A stretch of 64,000 nucleotides of DNA from Crassaminicella profunda (GCF_019884785.1 NZ_CP082326.1:1481355-1545354), one strand, 5' to 3'; positions 8,673 to 18,159 are shown, numbered from the stretch's first letter. Numbers and translations: made by a program. The notes: generated by a model not told the origin, from the letters alone.

Positions 8673-9932
8673 ATGGATAATTTAAAAAAAACAAAAATAT
8701 TAATTGCAGACGATAGTCAATTAAATCTTCGGATTATTGGAGATGTGATTAAGAGTAATGGATATGAGCCAATTGTAGTGTCACGAGGGAATGAGGTTTT
8801 TAAATATGCTAAGAAAGAAAAACCAGAACTAATTTTATTAGATATAATAATGCCTAAAATGGATGGATATGAAGTTTGTGAAATATTAAAAACAAACAAA
8901 GAAACGAAAGATATTCCCATAATTTTTCTTACAGGACAATCGAAAATAGAGGATGTTGCAAAGGGTTTCGAAGTAGGGGCTGTAGATTATATCAATAAAC
9001 CATTTCATGAAGTAGAATTAATAGCTAGAGTAAAGACACATCTACAATTAAAGAAATTACATGATAAATTAAGAAAAAGCAATAAACAACTACATAAAAT
9101 GAACATAGAACTTCTTAAAGCTAATGAGATCATCCAATATAATAAATTACAAACAGAATTTTTTGCAAATATTTCTCATGAATTTAGAACACCTTTAAAT
9201 CTGATCTTTAGTACTATACAACTATTTGAATTGTGCATGCAGGATCATCTAGATACTAAAGATAGTAAATATATAAAGATTATGAAGCAAAATTGCTATC
9301 GACTTTTAAGACTAGTGAATAATTTAATTGATATTACTAAAATTGATTCAGGATATTTTGAAATTCAATTACAAAATCACGATATTGTACAAATTGTTGA
9401 AAATATCACATTGTCTATTTCAGAGTATATAGAGCGTAATGATCTTTCTTTAATATTTGATACAGATGTAGAAGAAAAGATGATTGCTTGTGATGTAGAT
9501 AAAATTGAAAGAATGATATTGAACCTTTTATCAAATGCTGTAAAATTTACAAAGCCAGGCGGAAAAATTCTTGTAAGAATATATGATCAAAAGGAACATG
9601 TATTAATCTCTGTAAAAGATACAGGGAAAGGTATTCCCAAAAATAAAATAGATACTATTTTTGAAAGGTTTATGCAGATAGATAAATCTTTATCTAGAAA
9701 AAAAGAAGGCAGTGGTATTGGATTATCTCTTGTTAAAGCTCTTGTTCAAATGCATAAAGGAGAAATTTTTGTTAAAAGTGAATATGGTAAAGGAACTGAA
9801 TTTATTATAAAGCTTCCAGCTAAAGTGTTACCAATAGAAGATAAAGAAATACAAGTAGATGATAATTATAATCAACATAATTATATAGAGAATATAAATA
9901 TTGAATTTTCAGACATATATTCAATAGGCTAA
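8673..9932 (+). CDS. Response regulator/histidine kinase hybrid (REC-HisKA-HATPase)
   Basis: A 419-residue soluble protein in which an N-terminal receiver precedes a kinase. The receiver spans residues 7-122 with acidic pair D13/D14, phosphoacceptor D57 (ELILLDIIMPKMDG), the FLTGQ threonine and the NKP lysine. HisKA follows with FFANISHEFRTPLN (phospho-His), then HATPase with NLLSNAVKFT (N box), DTGKGIP (G1) and GSGIGLSLV (G2). There is no membrane or PAS sensor domain, so input probably comes through phosphotransfer to the receiver. Start ATG 8673 is eight bases after GGAGG; GTG 8658 is in frame but lies upstream of that site. No cognate regulator is adjacent. Confidence 0.88.
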   Translation: MDNLKKTKILIADDSQLNLRIIGDVIKSNGYEPIVVSRGNEVFKYAKKEKPELILLDIIMPKMDGYEVCEILKTNKETKDIPIIFLTGQSKIEDVAKGFEVGAVDYINKPFHEVELIARVKTHLQLKKLHDKLRKSNKQLHKMNIELLKANEIIQYNKLQTEFFANISHEFRTPLNLIFSTIQLFELCMQDHLDTKDSKYIKIMKQNCYRLLRLVNNLIDITKIDSGYFEIQLQNHDIVQIVENITLSISEYIERNDLSLIFDTDVEEKMIACDVDKIERMILNLLSNAVKFTKPGGKILVRIYDQKEHVLISVKDTGKGIPKNKIDTIFERFMQIDKSLSRKKEGSGIGLSLVKALVQMHKGEIFVKSEYGKGTEFIIKLPAKVLPIEDKEIQVDDNYNQHNYIENINIEFSDIYSIG

Positions 9933-9992
9933 ATAATCCTTTACCATACTGAAAAGAGTTAAATGATTAACTGTAAAGCTGATCCAATTTAT

Positions 9993-10460
9993 TTATGAGG
10001 AGATAGTAAAAAGCATAGAAGAAATAAAAGCAGGAGATTCTATAAATTCGATACGCTTTATACCGTTTGATGATATGAATCCTAAAAGTACAGGGTCATG
10101 ATCTTTACATATTGTAGTTGTTAAGGTTTCTCCACTAATGGAAGTAACTTTGACTAAAGAATTTAATAGACTTTCAAATGTTAATATTACGCCATTTGTA
10201 ATGGAGGGAAAGTCAATTAATCCATTCTTTTCTAAAAATAATAAGCTATGGTTTTTATGCATATCATATGTTGTAAATAAGCAACATGGAGAAGAAAATT
10301 TTATTCCATTTAGTATAAAAGGATTAGGAACGAGATAAGGCTTTATATAATGAGAATAAATGTCTTCTTTTGGTAGAAAAAAATTTTCAAAATCTATTTT
10401 GTTTAATGTTCCTGAAATATCCTGAAAAACTTGGAAATCATGATAAATAGTAATTGCCAT
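9993..10460 (-). CDS. Hypothetical protein, beta-rich
   Basis: A 155-residue protein predicted to be mostly beta strand (NGIKFSSPCCLFTTYD, GVILTFESLLNSLVKVTSISG, IKRIEFIESPAF). The spacing resembles small jelly-roll or lectin-like sheets, but I do not recognise a family. ATG at 10460 follows GGTG with a six-base spacer and is preferred to the in-frame start at 10472. It is convergent with the upstream kinase gene and stands alone. Coding status rests on the good ribosome site and coherent composition. Confidence 0.55.
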   Translation of the reverse strand: MAITIYHDFQVFQDISGTLNKIDFENFFLPKEDIYSHYIKPYLVPNPFILNGIKFSSPCCLFTTYDMHKNHSLLFLEKNGLIDFPSITNGVILTFESLLNSLVKVTSISGETLTTTICKDHDPVLLGFISSNGIKRIEFIESPAFISSMLFTISS

Positions 10461-10877
10461 TTGCATCACCAATCTTTATTTGTATTTGTTAACCATGGTT
10501 TACTTACTACATAATAAGATAAAGATATATGTATTGTTACTTTTTTATTAAGTTTATACTAAAATTTAGTAAATATATGGTAAACATAAGCAAAAATCAA
10601 AATAAACAAGTTGTTTCTTTATGGACAAAAAGGCTAATAAGAATGAATAAAAAAAGGTAGGAATTACATGGTCAAATATTTCCCCGGGAATGAGTTTTTG
10701 CTAGACAGATTGAAAAATAACTATAAAAATAGTGTTTCCTATAAAAGAAAATGGGCTGAATATAAAGCATCTCTGAAAGTATTTCTTCTGGAATAAGAAC
10801 TTGTTTAAAAGTAGGTTTAATGGATATACATAAGATATAATATGAAGAGAGAAGTATTGATAAATTGGAGGGATTCA
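10461..10877. other. Intergenic region without a clear gene
   Basis: About 400 AT-rich bases between two divergently oriented genes. A TATAAT at 10836-10841, 36 bases before the EAL-HDOD start codon, is a likely -10 element with a poor -35. No coding frame with a ribosome site was found. Confidence 0.5.
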
Positions 10878-12104
10878 ATGGAAGTTTTTGTAGCGAGACA
10901 GCCAATTTTTAATAGGAATAAAGATGTTATAGCTTATGAACTTTTATATAGGGATAGTAATAAAAATTTTTTTAATAATACTATTGGTGCTAGTAAGGCT
11001 ACATCTATACTTATAGCAAATAGCTATTTTTCTATAGGGATAGAAAAATTAATAGGCAAACATAAAGCTTTTATAAATTTTAATAAAAGTCTTATAGAAC
11101 GTGATATTCCAATGATTTTCGATAAAGATACAATCGTTATTGAAATTTTAGAAGATGTTGTACCTGATAAAAAATTTATTAATACCATAAAAAAGTTAAA
11201 AGAAATGGGTTATACCATTGCACTAGATGATTTTACATATGATTATGCCTATGATGAAATTGTAGAATTATGTGACATAATAAAGGTTGATTTTTTACAA
11301 AATACAGAGGAGGATGTTTATCGCATCATACAAAAGTGGGATAATAAAACTAGAAAATTTCTTGCAGAAAAGATTGAAAATAATGAAGTACTCAATTATG
11401 CTAAAAAAATCGGATATGATTATTTTCAAGGATATTTTTTTGATAAACCAGTAATTATTAAAGGAAAAAGATTAAAAGACAATAAAATTCAATACTTAAG
11501 GATTATGGAGGAATTAAATAAAGATGATCCATCTTATGATAATATTGCTAAAATAATAGAATATGATATAAACCTAACCTATAAGTTATTAAAACTTGTT
11601 AACTCTAAATTTACTTTATCACATGAAATACAATCTATTAAACATGCTTTAACGCTGATGGGTTTAAAAGAAATTCAAGTATGGATAACGTTGATTATGA
11701 TCCAAGATATTAAGGATATGGAAAATAATGAAATTCTTAAGACGTCTCTAGTAAGAGCTAAACTTGGGCAACGATTAGCTGAAAGCTCTATCCACAAAAA
11801 AAGGAAGAATGAAGCAATGCTAATGGGACTTATATCTGTTATTGATATATTATTAGAAGAACCTATGGAAAAGATATTAAATAAATTACCGATATCAAAT
11901 GATATTAAAAATCCTTTAATGGGAAAAGAAAGTCCGTTAAGTGATATATATAATTTGATGATAAATTATGAAAAGGCTTCATGGGAAGAATTATGTGTAG
12001 ATGCAAAAAAAATTGAAATAGATATAAAAAAACTTCCTGATCAATATTTTAAGGCCGTGCAGTGGGCAGATGAATTGTTTGAATATATGCTAGCAAATGA
12101 TTAA
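10878..12104 (+). CDS. EAL-HDOD domain signalling protein (YuxH-like)
   Basis: A 408-residue protein. The N-terminus MEVFVARQPIFNRNKDVIAYELLYR is the degenerate EAL domain signature of YuxH-type proteins. The EAL motif itself is replaced by YELLYR, and ALDDFTYDY matches the later DDFG-type motif. An HDOD domain follows (residues 195-400), with DINLTYKLLKLVNS and IQSIKHALTLMGLKEIQVW. Such proteins are linked to c-di-GMP signalling and motility, probably as effectors rather than phosphodiesterases because catalytic residues are missing. Start ATG 10878 is five bases after GGAGGG. Confidence 0.85.
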   Translation: MEVFVARQPIFNRNKDVIAYELLYRDSNKNFFNNTIGASKATSILIANSYFSIGIEKLIGKHKAFINFNKSLIERDIPMIFDKDTIVIEILEDVVPDKKFINTIKKLKEMGYTIALDDFTYDYAYDEIVELCDIIKVDFLQNTEEDVYRIIQKWDNKTRKFLAEKIENNEVLNYAKKIGYDYFQGYFFDKPVIIKGKRLKDNKIQYLRIMEELNKDDPSYDNIAKIIEYDINLTYKLLKLVNSKFTLSHEIQSIKHALTLMGLKEIQVWITLIMIQDIKDMENNEILKTSLVRAKLGQRLAESSIHKKRKNEAMLMGLISVIDILLEEPMEKILNKLPISNDIKNPLMGKESPLSDIYNLMINYEKASWEELCVDAKKIEIDIKKLPDQYFKAVQWADELFEYMLAND

Positions 12105-12383
12105 TTTGTAGAATATTTATATTTGAGAAATTAAAAATGCTAGTTTAGGAAAGTTGAACATGTAGTAGTGGCATAATAATAAAAACTACTGTGAAAGGGT
12201 GTAAGTTACACCATAATAATAAATCTAGAGGAGTTAATGAAAAAAAGAGAAATACTTTTTTCCATTGTGTTATTTGCGTTATCCTTAAGATACGAAAGTG
12301 ACTTTTAAGATTGTTGGCAGATGGAATGGGGTTAGAAAAGCTGTTGAATAGCAGAAGTGAGAACGGTTAATTTAAATAGAATT

Positions 12384-12644
12384 TTAACGAAGCATGTTAG
12401 GTATGTTAAATGTTAAAAATGCACATGAGCAATGCATAGCATAACCAAAGGGAGTCAGGACAGGAAAGATACCTGTAAAATAAAAGTAAATAACTAGTAT
12501 TACCAAGTATAGACTAACAATAATGGAATGATAGATATAATTTGAGTCAAATTTTGTTAATAGATATTTTCTATAGTTGTATTTTTTATCTAAAGACATT
12601 AGCAAATATAAAGCAACAATAGTTGGTAGAAATCCCAATAGTAA
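12384..12644 (-). pseudogene. Truncated DUF5658-like membrane protein
   Basis: About 84 residues with three hydrophobic stretches, ending ... FGYAMHCSCAF. This resembles the C-terminal half of the complete DUF5658-like protein at 49597-49968, which has FPYAMHLMWICR at the same place. The N-terminal half, including the first membrane segments, is absent; a stop codon lies just upstream. A TTG start after AGGGGG is possible, so a short product cannot be excluded. The flanks (12105-12383, 12645-12869) hold no convincing gene. Confidence 0.4.
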
Positions 12645-12869
12645 AACCCCCTAGAAAGTGGTAAAGAACATTATTAGTATACAATGAAAATACAAAAATT
12701 ACCATAGTGATTCATTAGGGGGATTGGATCTATAACTAATATTAAAATGAGATTTTGTTCCAAAAATAGAATTTATTATTTTTGCTTTTCAAAGATTGTT
12801 TTGTAATCATTAGCTGAACTATAACTTGAAGTAGCTGGAGCAAATAGTTGAATTAAAATTGAATGTATA

Positions 12870-13022
12870 TTATTCATCAACTTTTGCCCATTTTATAGGA
12901 TTACCTTCTTTAGGACAAGGTGGAAATTTGTTACCCGATTGTAATGATATTTTTTTACCGTATTTGTTTTGGTAAATTCCTGGGTTGGTAACTTTTTCTC
13001 CAGTCATACCTGTAATTTGCAT
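12870..13022 (-). CDS. YjzC family small protein
   Basis: A 50-residue protein read from ATG 13022, seven bases after AAAGGATG. The sequence begins MQITGMTGEKVTNPGIYQNK and continues with GKKISLQSGNKFPPCP and IKWAKVDE. The 'GEKV..PGIY' opening, the 'SL.SGNKFPPCP' centre and the terminal tryptophan region match the YjzC family, small cytoplasmic proteins of unknown role widespread in spore formers. It lies between a degenerate membrane gene and a spore-peptide locus, all in an otherwise gene-poor stretch. Confidence 0.72.
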   Translation of the reverse strand: MQITGMTGEKVTNPGIYQNKYGKKISLQSGNKFPPCPKEGNPIKWAKVDE

Positions 13023-13164
13023 TGTTACACATCCTTTCAGAATTAATATTAATTTATTAATAGGATAAGCAAATTGCTAACAGTTTATACATATTAAGAA
13101 TGAGAACTAGAACTAAAGCATTCAGAAATGGATGTATTTTTTATTGTCAAAAAAGGAGATGCTT

Positions 13165-13257
13165 ATGAAAAAAATATATAGACCAGGATTGACCCTGGTC
13201 GTAAAAAGAAGGTGCTATAATAAATGGCTAACGATAGAAAGAGAAAGTGGTATATAA
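13165..13257 (+). CDS. Candidate 30-residue basic peptide
   Basis: ATG 13165 follows AAAGGAG by six bases and opens a 30-codon frame (MKKIYRPGLTLVVKRRCYNK...). The segment IYRxGLxLVxK is repeated in one frame of the paralogous locus at 25650-25690, although there the start is lost. The DNA of the conserved segment folds into GACCAGG/CCTGGTC (13181-13200), so conservation could reflect RNA structure instead of peptide. The transcript would end at the hairpin 13262-13285. Confidence 0.4.
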   Translation: MKKIYRPGLTLVVKRRCYNKWLTIERESGI

Positions 13258-13261
13258 GGGA

Positions 13262-13286
13262 ATTGGGGAAATCCCCAATTCTTTTT
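13262..13286 (+). terminator. Terminator between small peptide and YjcZ-type gene
   Basis: Stem AATTGGGG / CCCCAATT with an AAAT loop and CTTTTT tail on the plus strand. The same arrangement occurs at 25739-25768. Confidence 0.75.
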
Positions 13287-13293
13287 AGTATTA

Positions 13294-13398
13294 TTAGCAA
13301 CCACACCCACCATAGAAAGGCATACAGAATAATACTACTAATAATAAGAAGAAGAAAAGTAAACTACTATCGCATCCACCACATTGACTATTAGCCAT
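13294..13398 (-). CDS. YjcZ-type small hydrophobic spore peptide (34 aa)
   Basis: A 34-residue peptide, too short for standard gene finders. It has MANSQCGGCDSS, a hydrophobic core of leucine, valine and phenylalanine (residues 13-28), and a YGGCGC tail. This is the composition of the YjcZ/sporulation small-peptide family (short, Gly/Cys/Tyr-rich, one membrane span). AGGAGG (13407-13412) precedes the start. A SigK-like promoter lies upstream (13452-13480). A paralogue with the same layout is at 25774-25902. Likely mother-cell expressed and spore-associated; exact role unknown. Confidence 0.8.
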   Translation of the reverse strand: MANSQCGGCDSSLLFFFLLLVVLFCMPFYGGCGC

Positions 13399-13451
13399 GA
13401 AGATATCCTCCTTTTAAATCATTATTTGTAACTATTTTTTTTGTCCTAATA

Positions 13452-13480
13452 TAAATTATGCAGATCAGAAGACCTGTGTT
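13452..13480 (-). promoter_or_regulatory. SigK-like promoter of the 34-aa YjcZ-type gene
   Basis: Read on the minus strand, AACAC (-35 region) is followed after about 17 bases by CATAATTTA, matching the SigK -10 CATAnnnTA. The upstream region of the paralogue at 25959-25987 has the same two blocks at the same spacing. Confidence 0.6.
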
Positions 13481-13860
13481 ACATGATTTTAAAGTTTTCT
13501 TATCTAAAAGGGTTACCCAATAGTAGTGCATAAAAGATCCTTTTATTTCTCTATTTTAAAAGGAGATTCAAAAACGATAATTGATTAGCAAAAACTATTG
13601 AAAATAGCATCAATTATGGGACAACTAGTGAATTATTAGGTGATTTACTATGGTTTCTTGGATTTCTCTTTATTTGACAATATGGGAAGTCAATATCAGT
13701 TATATTTATCAAGCGTGTTAATATATTTAACAAATAAGTGTGCACTTTGTACATTAACATGGGATTTTAATACCCTCATGCACATGATAAAATATGATAA
13801 TATTTATTCAAGATAAATAAAATTTAGAAAATTCAAAACGTGGATAAAAGGAGAAGCGTT
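13481..13860. other. Leader/intergenic region before the catabolic operon
   Basis: No gene recognised. It contains TTGACA (13675-13680) and, nearer the operon, an AT-rich stretch with a GGG/CCC short hairpin (about 13762-13776). No riboswitch family was recognised. Confidence 0.4.
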
Positions 13861-14523
13861 ATGTCAAAAAAATATAAAATTGCAGTTATAAGAGTAGCAA
13901 CTTTAGATGATGAAAAAAGATTAAATTTACATGGAAAACTTATTGAAAAATATTTTCCAGACTTAATTACTAAATCATATTGCATACATGATCAATATGA
14001 TGGTGTACATGATGATACGAGTCATGTAATTGCAACGGAAAAAATAGTTACTCTTGTAAAACAAATAAAGCATGAATATGATGGAATCGCCATTAGCTGC
14101 GCGGGAGATCCTGCAGTAGAAATACTAAAAAAGGAGATAGATATTCCAGTAATAGGAGCAGGACATTCTGTAGCAAGTTTTAGCTTGAATTTTGGAGAAA
14201 AAATTGGAGTATTAGGAATTAGGCATGAAGCACCAGAAAAAATTGTAAAAATATTAGGTGATAAACTTGTAAAATCAATAAAACCAGAAAAAGTAAATAA
14301 TACAAATGATTTATTGACAGATGAAGGGAGAGCGTCAGTTATTGAGGCTGCTCATGAAATCCAAAAATCTGGAGCAGTTGCTATTATTTTAGCTTGTACA
14401 GGGATGTCAACCATAGGGATAGCAAAATTTTTAAATGAAAAGCTACAAATACCTATTATAGACCCTGTATATTCTGAGGCATTAGTTATGAATAGTCTAT
14501 GCAAATATAAAAACATATTTTAG
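13861..14523 (+). CDS. Aspartate/glutamate (hydantoin) racemase family protein
   Basis: A 220-residue protein of the Asp/Glu/hydantoin racemase superfamily. It has the two expected cysteine-containing loops: AISCAGDPA near residue 79 and IILACTGMS near residue 180, the pair that acts as acid and base in cofactor-independent racemases. GVLGIRHE and DPVYSEALVM also fit. Start ATG 13861 follows AAGGAG; GTG 13840 is in frame without a ribosome site. It is the first gene of an operon with DUF917, DUF1177 and an AroM fusion, so the substrate is probably a peptide-, hydantoin- or amino-acid-derived compound. Confidence 0.82.
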   Translation: MSKKYKIAVIRVATLDDEKRLNLHGKLIEKYFPDLITKSYCIHDQYDGVHDDTSHVIATEKIVTLVKQIKHEYDGIAISCAGDPAVEILKKEIDIPVIGAGHSVASFSLNFGEKIGVLGIRHEAPEKIVKILGDKLVKSIKPEKVNNTNDLLTDEGRASVIEAAHEIQKSGAVAIILACTGMSTIGIAKFLNEKLQIPIIDPVYSEALVMNSLCKYKNIF

Positions 14524-14536
14524 GAGGAGGAAAGCT

Positions 14537-15625
14537 GTGGAAAGTTATAGGATGAAAATTACTGATGAACTTGCTGAAGCGGCTGTGTTAGGTGGAGTTT
14601 TTTTAGGTGGAGGTGGGGGTGGTTCTTATGAAAAAGGCCTTAAAAATGCTAAGGAAGCCTTGAAATTGGGAGAATTATATTTGGTTTCACTGGATCACAT
14701 AAAAGATGATGATATCGTTATCACAGCTTCTGCTGTAGGCTCACCTGCATCTGAAGAACAGTATGTTACTCCTGAATATAATAAAAAAGGATATAAGATT
14801 TTCAATGAGTTATTAAAAGAAACTATAGGTGGAGTTATTACTAATGAAAATGGTGGAGGTTCAACGATTAATGGGTGGATATTATCTGCTATGACAGGTA
14901 TACCTCTTATAGATGCTCCTTGTAATGGTAGAGCGCATCCAACTGCTCTAATGGGAAGTATGGGGTTGAGTTTATTAAAAGACTATAAAACGATTCAGGT
15001 TGCATTAGGTGGAAACCCAGATAAAGAAAAGTATATAGAAGTAGCTGTAAAAGGAAACCTTGCTTCAACATCAGCAATAATAAGACAGGCAGCAGTAGAA
15101 GCAGGGGGGTTAGTAACTGTACTTAGAAATCCAGTAAAAGCTCAATATTTAAAACAAAATGCTGCTATTGGAGGTTTGAAGCAAGCGATAGACATAGGAA
15201 ATGTATTTTTAAAGTATAAAGATGATACTGAAAATATATTAGAAGAACTAAAGAAGAGGATGTCTCTAGAGATTATAGCAAAAGGTGTAGTGAAGAAATA
15301 TGAAATTAACATACAAGGTGGATTTGATGTAGGACATGTAGTAATTAATTCAGACAAGAGAGATTATGATCTAACATTTTGGAATGAATATATGACTTTA
15401 GAGTCTAATGGAGAGATATTGGCTACTTTTCCAGATTTAATAGCTACACTAGACGAAAAAACAGGAAAAGTTATAACAAGTGCCGACATGAGAGAGAAAG
15501 ACAATATTATAGTCATTAAAGTAGATAGAAAAAATTTAAAGCTTGGGAAGGGGATGTTTGATCAAAAACTTTTCAAGCAAGCAGAAGATGTGTTGAATAA
15601 AGAGCTTATTAAGTATATTTTTTAG
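14537..15625 (+). CDS. DUF917 family protein (S-methylthiohydantoin desulfurase-like)
   Basis: A 362-residue DUF917 protein. It opens with the glycine-rich motif LGGVFLGGGGGGSYEKGL, then GGVITNENGGGSTINGWILSA and LIDAPCNGRAHPTALMGSMGL, all family signatures. Related proteins include S-methyl thiohydantoin desulfurase and hydantoinase/oxoprolinase-like enzymes, so hydrolysis of a ring or thio-compound is plausible. GTG 14537 lies six bases after AGGAGGAGG. It is tightly spaced between the racemase (13 bases) and DUF1177 (14 bases) genes. Confidence 0.85.
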   Translation: MESYRMKITDELAEAAVLGGVFLGGGGGGSYEKGLKNAKEALKLGELYLVSLDHIKDDDIVITASAVGSPASEEQYVTPEYNKKGYKIFNELLKETIGGVITNENGGGSTINGWILSAMTGIPLIDAPCNGRAHPTALMGSMGLSLLKDYKTIQVALGGNPDKEKYIEVAVKGNLASTSAIIRQAAVEAGGLVTVLRNPVKAQYLKQNAAIGGLKQAIDIGNVFLKYKDDTENILEELKKRMSLEIIAKGVVKKYEINIQGGFDVGHVVINSDKRDYDLTFWNEYMTLESNGEILATFPDLIATLDEKTGKVITSADMREKDNIIVIKVDRKNLKLGKGMFDQKLFKQAEDVLNKELIKYIF

Positions 15626-15639
15626 GAGGGAATTTTAAA

Positions 15640-16572
15640 ATGTTTAAACAAGTTATGGAAATGTATGAGTTATTAGATAAGGCAACTGCAAATGGTAATG
15701 AAGTAGAAGTGTTTTTAAGAAGCAGAGGGGCAGAAGATGTAATTGTACAAACTGTATCAGGAGAAAAAGGAAGTACAGATTTTATTAAAATATTTATAAA
15801 AGGTAGTGAAGGAAAGAATGTAGGTGGAGATGCCCCAACATTAGGGATTACTGGAAGACTAGGAGGATTAGGTGCAAGACCTGAAGTTATAGGTTTTGTT
15901 TCAGATGGCGATGGAGCTTTAGCTGCATTGTCTGCTGCACTAAAGCTTATCGATATGCAAAAAAATGGAGACGTTTTAAAAGGTGATGTTGTTATTACAA
16001 CCCATATTTGTCCAGATGCGCCAACAAGAGAGCATTTTCCTGTAAGATTTATGGGTTCTGCAGTTGATATTGAGACAATGAATAATATAGAAGTAACAGA
16101 AGATATGGATGCCATATTGTCTATTGATACTACAAAAGGGAATAAGGTGATTAATACTAGAGGCTTTGCTATTTCTAGTACAGTTAAAGAAGGGTATATC
16201 TTAAAGATAAGCGATGATTTAACTGAAATTATGATGAGAACAACTGGTAGATTACCTTATATATTTCCATTATCTCAACAAGATATTACGCCATATGGCA
16301 ATGGACTTTATCATTTAAATAGTATATTACAACCTGCTGTTGCTGCGAAAGTTCCTGTTGTAGGGGTAGCTATTACTACAGAAGTTCCAGTTGCAGGTTG
16401 TGCTACAGGTGCCACACATCTTATGGATATAGAAATGACGGCTAGATTTGCAATAGAAGTTGCTAAAGACTTTGGAGAGAAGAAATGTAAATTCTACGAT
16501 GAAGAAGAATATAAATTAATTCATAAACTTTATGGAGATATGAAAAGATTTCAAACTAGAGGTGTACAATAA
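15640..16572 (+). CDS. DUF1177 domain-containing protein
   Basis: A 310-residue DUF1177 protein. Conserved-looking blocks include VGGDAPTLGITGRLGG, VVITTHICPDAPTREHFPVRF and SIDTTKGNKVINTRGFAIS. The spread of His/Asp/Glu residues suggests a metal-dependent hydrolase fold, but the activity is unknown. The family recurs with DUF917, AroM and OPT transporters in Firmicutes and Proteobacteria, so it is a catabolic partner and not housekeeping. Start ATG 15640 follows GGAGGG. Only three bases separate it from the next gene. Confidence 0.87.
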   Translation: MFKQVMEMYELLDKATANGNEVEVFLRSRGAEDVIVQTVSGEKGSTDFIKIFIKGSEGKNVGGDAPTLGITGRLGGLGARPEVIGFVSDGDGALAALSAALKLIDMQKNGDVLKGDVVITTHICPDAPTREHFPVRFMGSAVDIETMNNIEVTEDMDAILSIDTTKGNKVINTRGFAISSTVKEGYILKISDDLTEIMMRTTGRLPYIFPLSQQDITPYGNGLYHLNSILQPAVAAKVPVVGVAITTEVPVAGCATGATHLMDIEMTARFAIEVAKDFGEKKCKFYDEEEYKLIHKLYGDMKRFQTRGVQ

Positions 16573-16575
16573 ACA

Positions 16576-18090
16576 ATGAAAAAAGTTCAGATTACCCTTT
16601 TGGTAGAAGAGTCAAAGGAACTTATTGCTAGGGCTGTTGTCAATCATAAAGATGTAAAAAAAAGCCTCATAGGTGGAAAAGTAGTACTAAAAGGAGGCAC
16701 AACTGTATCAAGAATAAGTGAAAAAATAGCAGATAAACCTCTTAGAATATGTGGACGAATAACAAAGAGAGGAACTGTAGCTAATCTAACAAATAATGAG
16801 TATGCCCATACACTATTAATTGAAAATAATAAAACTAAAAATATTGATAATATAGTAGATGAAGAATTTAGTAAGCTCAATGGAAGAGATTTAGTTATTA
16901 TAGGGGCAAATGCAATAGATTATTTTGGTAATGCTGCAATAATGGCTGGAAGCCCAGGTGGAGGCAGTATAGGAAAGAATATGAGTTTTTTATATACAGA
17001 AGATGTTAGGGTGATAATACCAGTAGGGCTTGAAAAATTCATACCTGGGGATATAACCGAAATCATTAAAAATTCTTCTCGAAAAGGAAAAGATTTTTCT
17101 TATGGAATGGCAGTTGGCTTAATTCCAGTGTTTGGAGAAATTATCACTGAAATAGAAGCTATAAAGATTTTTTCAAATGTTGCGTGTCAGGTAATTGGAG
17201 CAGGTGGATTAGATGGTGCAAATGGTAGTGTTACATTAGAAATATGGGGAGAAGATCAAGAAGTAAGTAAGATACTAGAAGTTGTGAAGGATATTAAATC
17301 ATCTGAAGTGAAAGTGTCAGGAGAATTAACTTCTTTGGAAGAATGTGAAGCTATATGTGAATCTTGTAAACGTCATTTAGCTTGTGCTTATAAACTTAAG
17401 AAAGTTGAAGATGAAAAGAAAACCAAGCTTGGAATTATTACTATAGGACAATCTCCAAGAATAGATCTTACACAGGATATTCGAGAAATATTAAATAAGA
17501 ATATTACTGTAATTGAATTGGGAGTATTAGATAAGTACACATATGAAGAAGTAATTGAGAGATTTAGTTCAAATGATAAAGAAGATATTCTTGTTTCTAG
17601 AATGAGAGATGGAAAACAAATAGTTTTAAGGGAAGAGAAAGTCATAAATGAATTACAAAATTGCATTGATGAAATAGAGAAAAAGGTTGATATGGTACTT
17701 TTATTATGTACTGGAAAATTTCCTAAATTTAATCATAAAAAACCTTTAATAATTCCTCAGAACCTACTTCATTCGATTGTATCAAAATTAGAATCTAATA
17801 ATAAAATAGGTGCGATTATTCCAGATATAGGACAAATAGAACAAAACAAAAGATGGTGGAGCACTGTTAATATGAATTTAGAGATTGAAGTAGCCTCACC
17901 ATATAAAGAAATTGAAAACATACAAAAAGTTGCTACAAGATTTAAAGATAAACCTATTAATTATATTGTTTTAGATTGCATGGGGTATTCAGTAGAGATG
18001 AAAAAATTAGTAAGCAAAGAGTCAGGTAAAAAAGTTATATTACCTAGAACGCTCATAGCTAGAGTAATCAATGAATTATCGCAACAATAA
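16576..18090 (+). CDS. AroM family protein with an extra N-terminal domain (fusion)
   Basis: A 504-residue two-part protein. Residues about 275-504 are an AroM domain (KLGIITIGQSPRIDLTQDI, VIELGVLDKYTYEEV, VLLLCTGKFPKF). Residues 1-270 form a distinct domain (LLVEESKELIARAVV, DLVIIGANAIDYFGNAAIMAG, VIGAGGLDGANGSVTLEIWG) whose family I cannot name, ending with two CxxC-like cysteines (CEAICESCKRHLACAY). AroM proteins normally stand alone at about 225 residues, so this is a fusion. The function of AroM is unknown. Last gene of the operon, ending at a terminator. Confidence 0.8.
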   Translation: MKKVQITLLVEESKELIARAVVNHKDVKKSLIGGKVVLKGGTTVSRISEKIADKPLRICGRITKRGTVANLTNNEYAHTLLIENNKTKNIDNIVDEEFSKLNGRDLVIIGANAIDYFGNAAIMAGSPGGGSIGKNMSFLYTEDVRVIIPVGLEKFIPGDITEIIKNSSRKGKDFSYGMAVGLIPVFGEIITEIEAIKIFSNVACQVIGAGGLDGANGSVTLEIWGEDQEVSKILEVVKDIKSSEVKVSGELTSLEECEAICESCKRHLACAYKLKKVEDEKKTKLGIITIGQSPRIDLTQDIREILNKNITVIELGVLDKYTYEEVIERFSSNDKEDILVSRMRDGKQIVLREEKVINELQNCIDEIEKKVDMVLLLCTGKFPKFNHKKPLIIPQNLLHSIVSKLESNNKIGAIIPDIGQIEQNKRWWSTVNMNLEIEVASPYKEIENIQKVATRFKDKPINYIVLDCMGYSVEMKKLVSKESGKKVILPRTLIARVINELSQQ

Positions 18091-18121
18091 ATGAACCAGC
18101 GATAAATTTCAATGAAAACTT

Positions 18122-18159
18122 AAAAAAGCAACACAATCTCTCATTGCGTTGCTTTTTTT
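18122..18159 (+). terminator. Terminator of the racemase-AroM operon
   Basis: A long stem with one mismatch (AAAGCAAC-A-CAAT / ATTG-C-GTTGCTTT) followed by a run of seven T. Confidence 0.9.

Noticed and set aside
15609-16115. A 168-codon minus-strand frame across the DUF1177 gene
   Set aside because: Antisense shadow of a conserved gene; Ser/Ile/Pro-rich composition is typical of reverse-frame artefacts.
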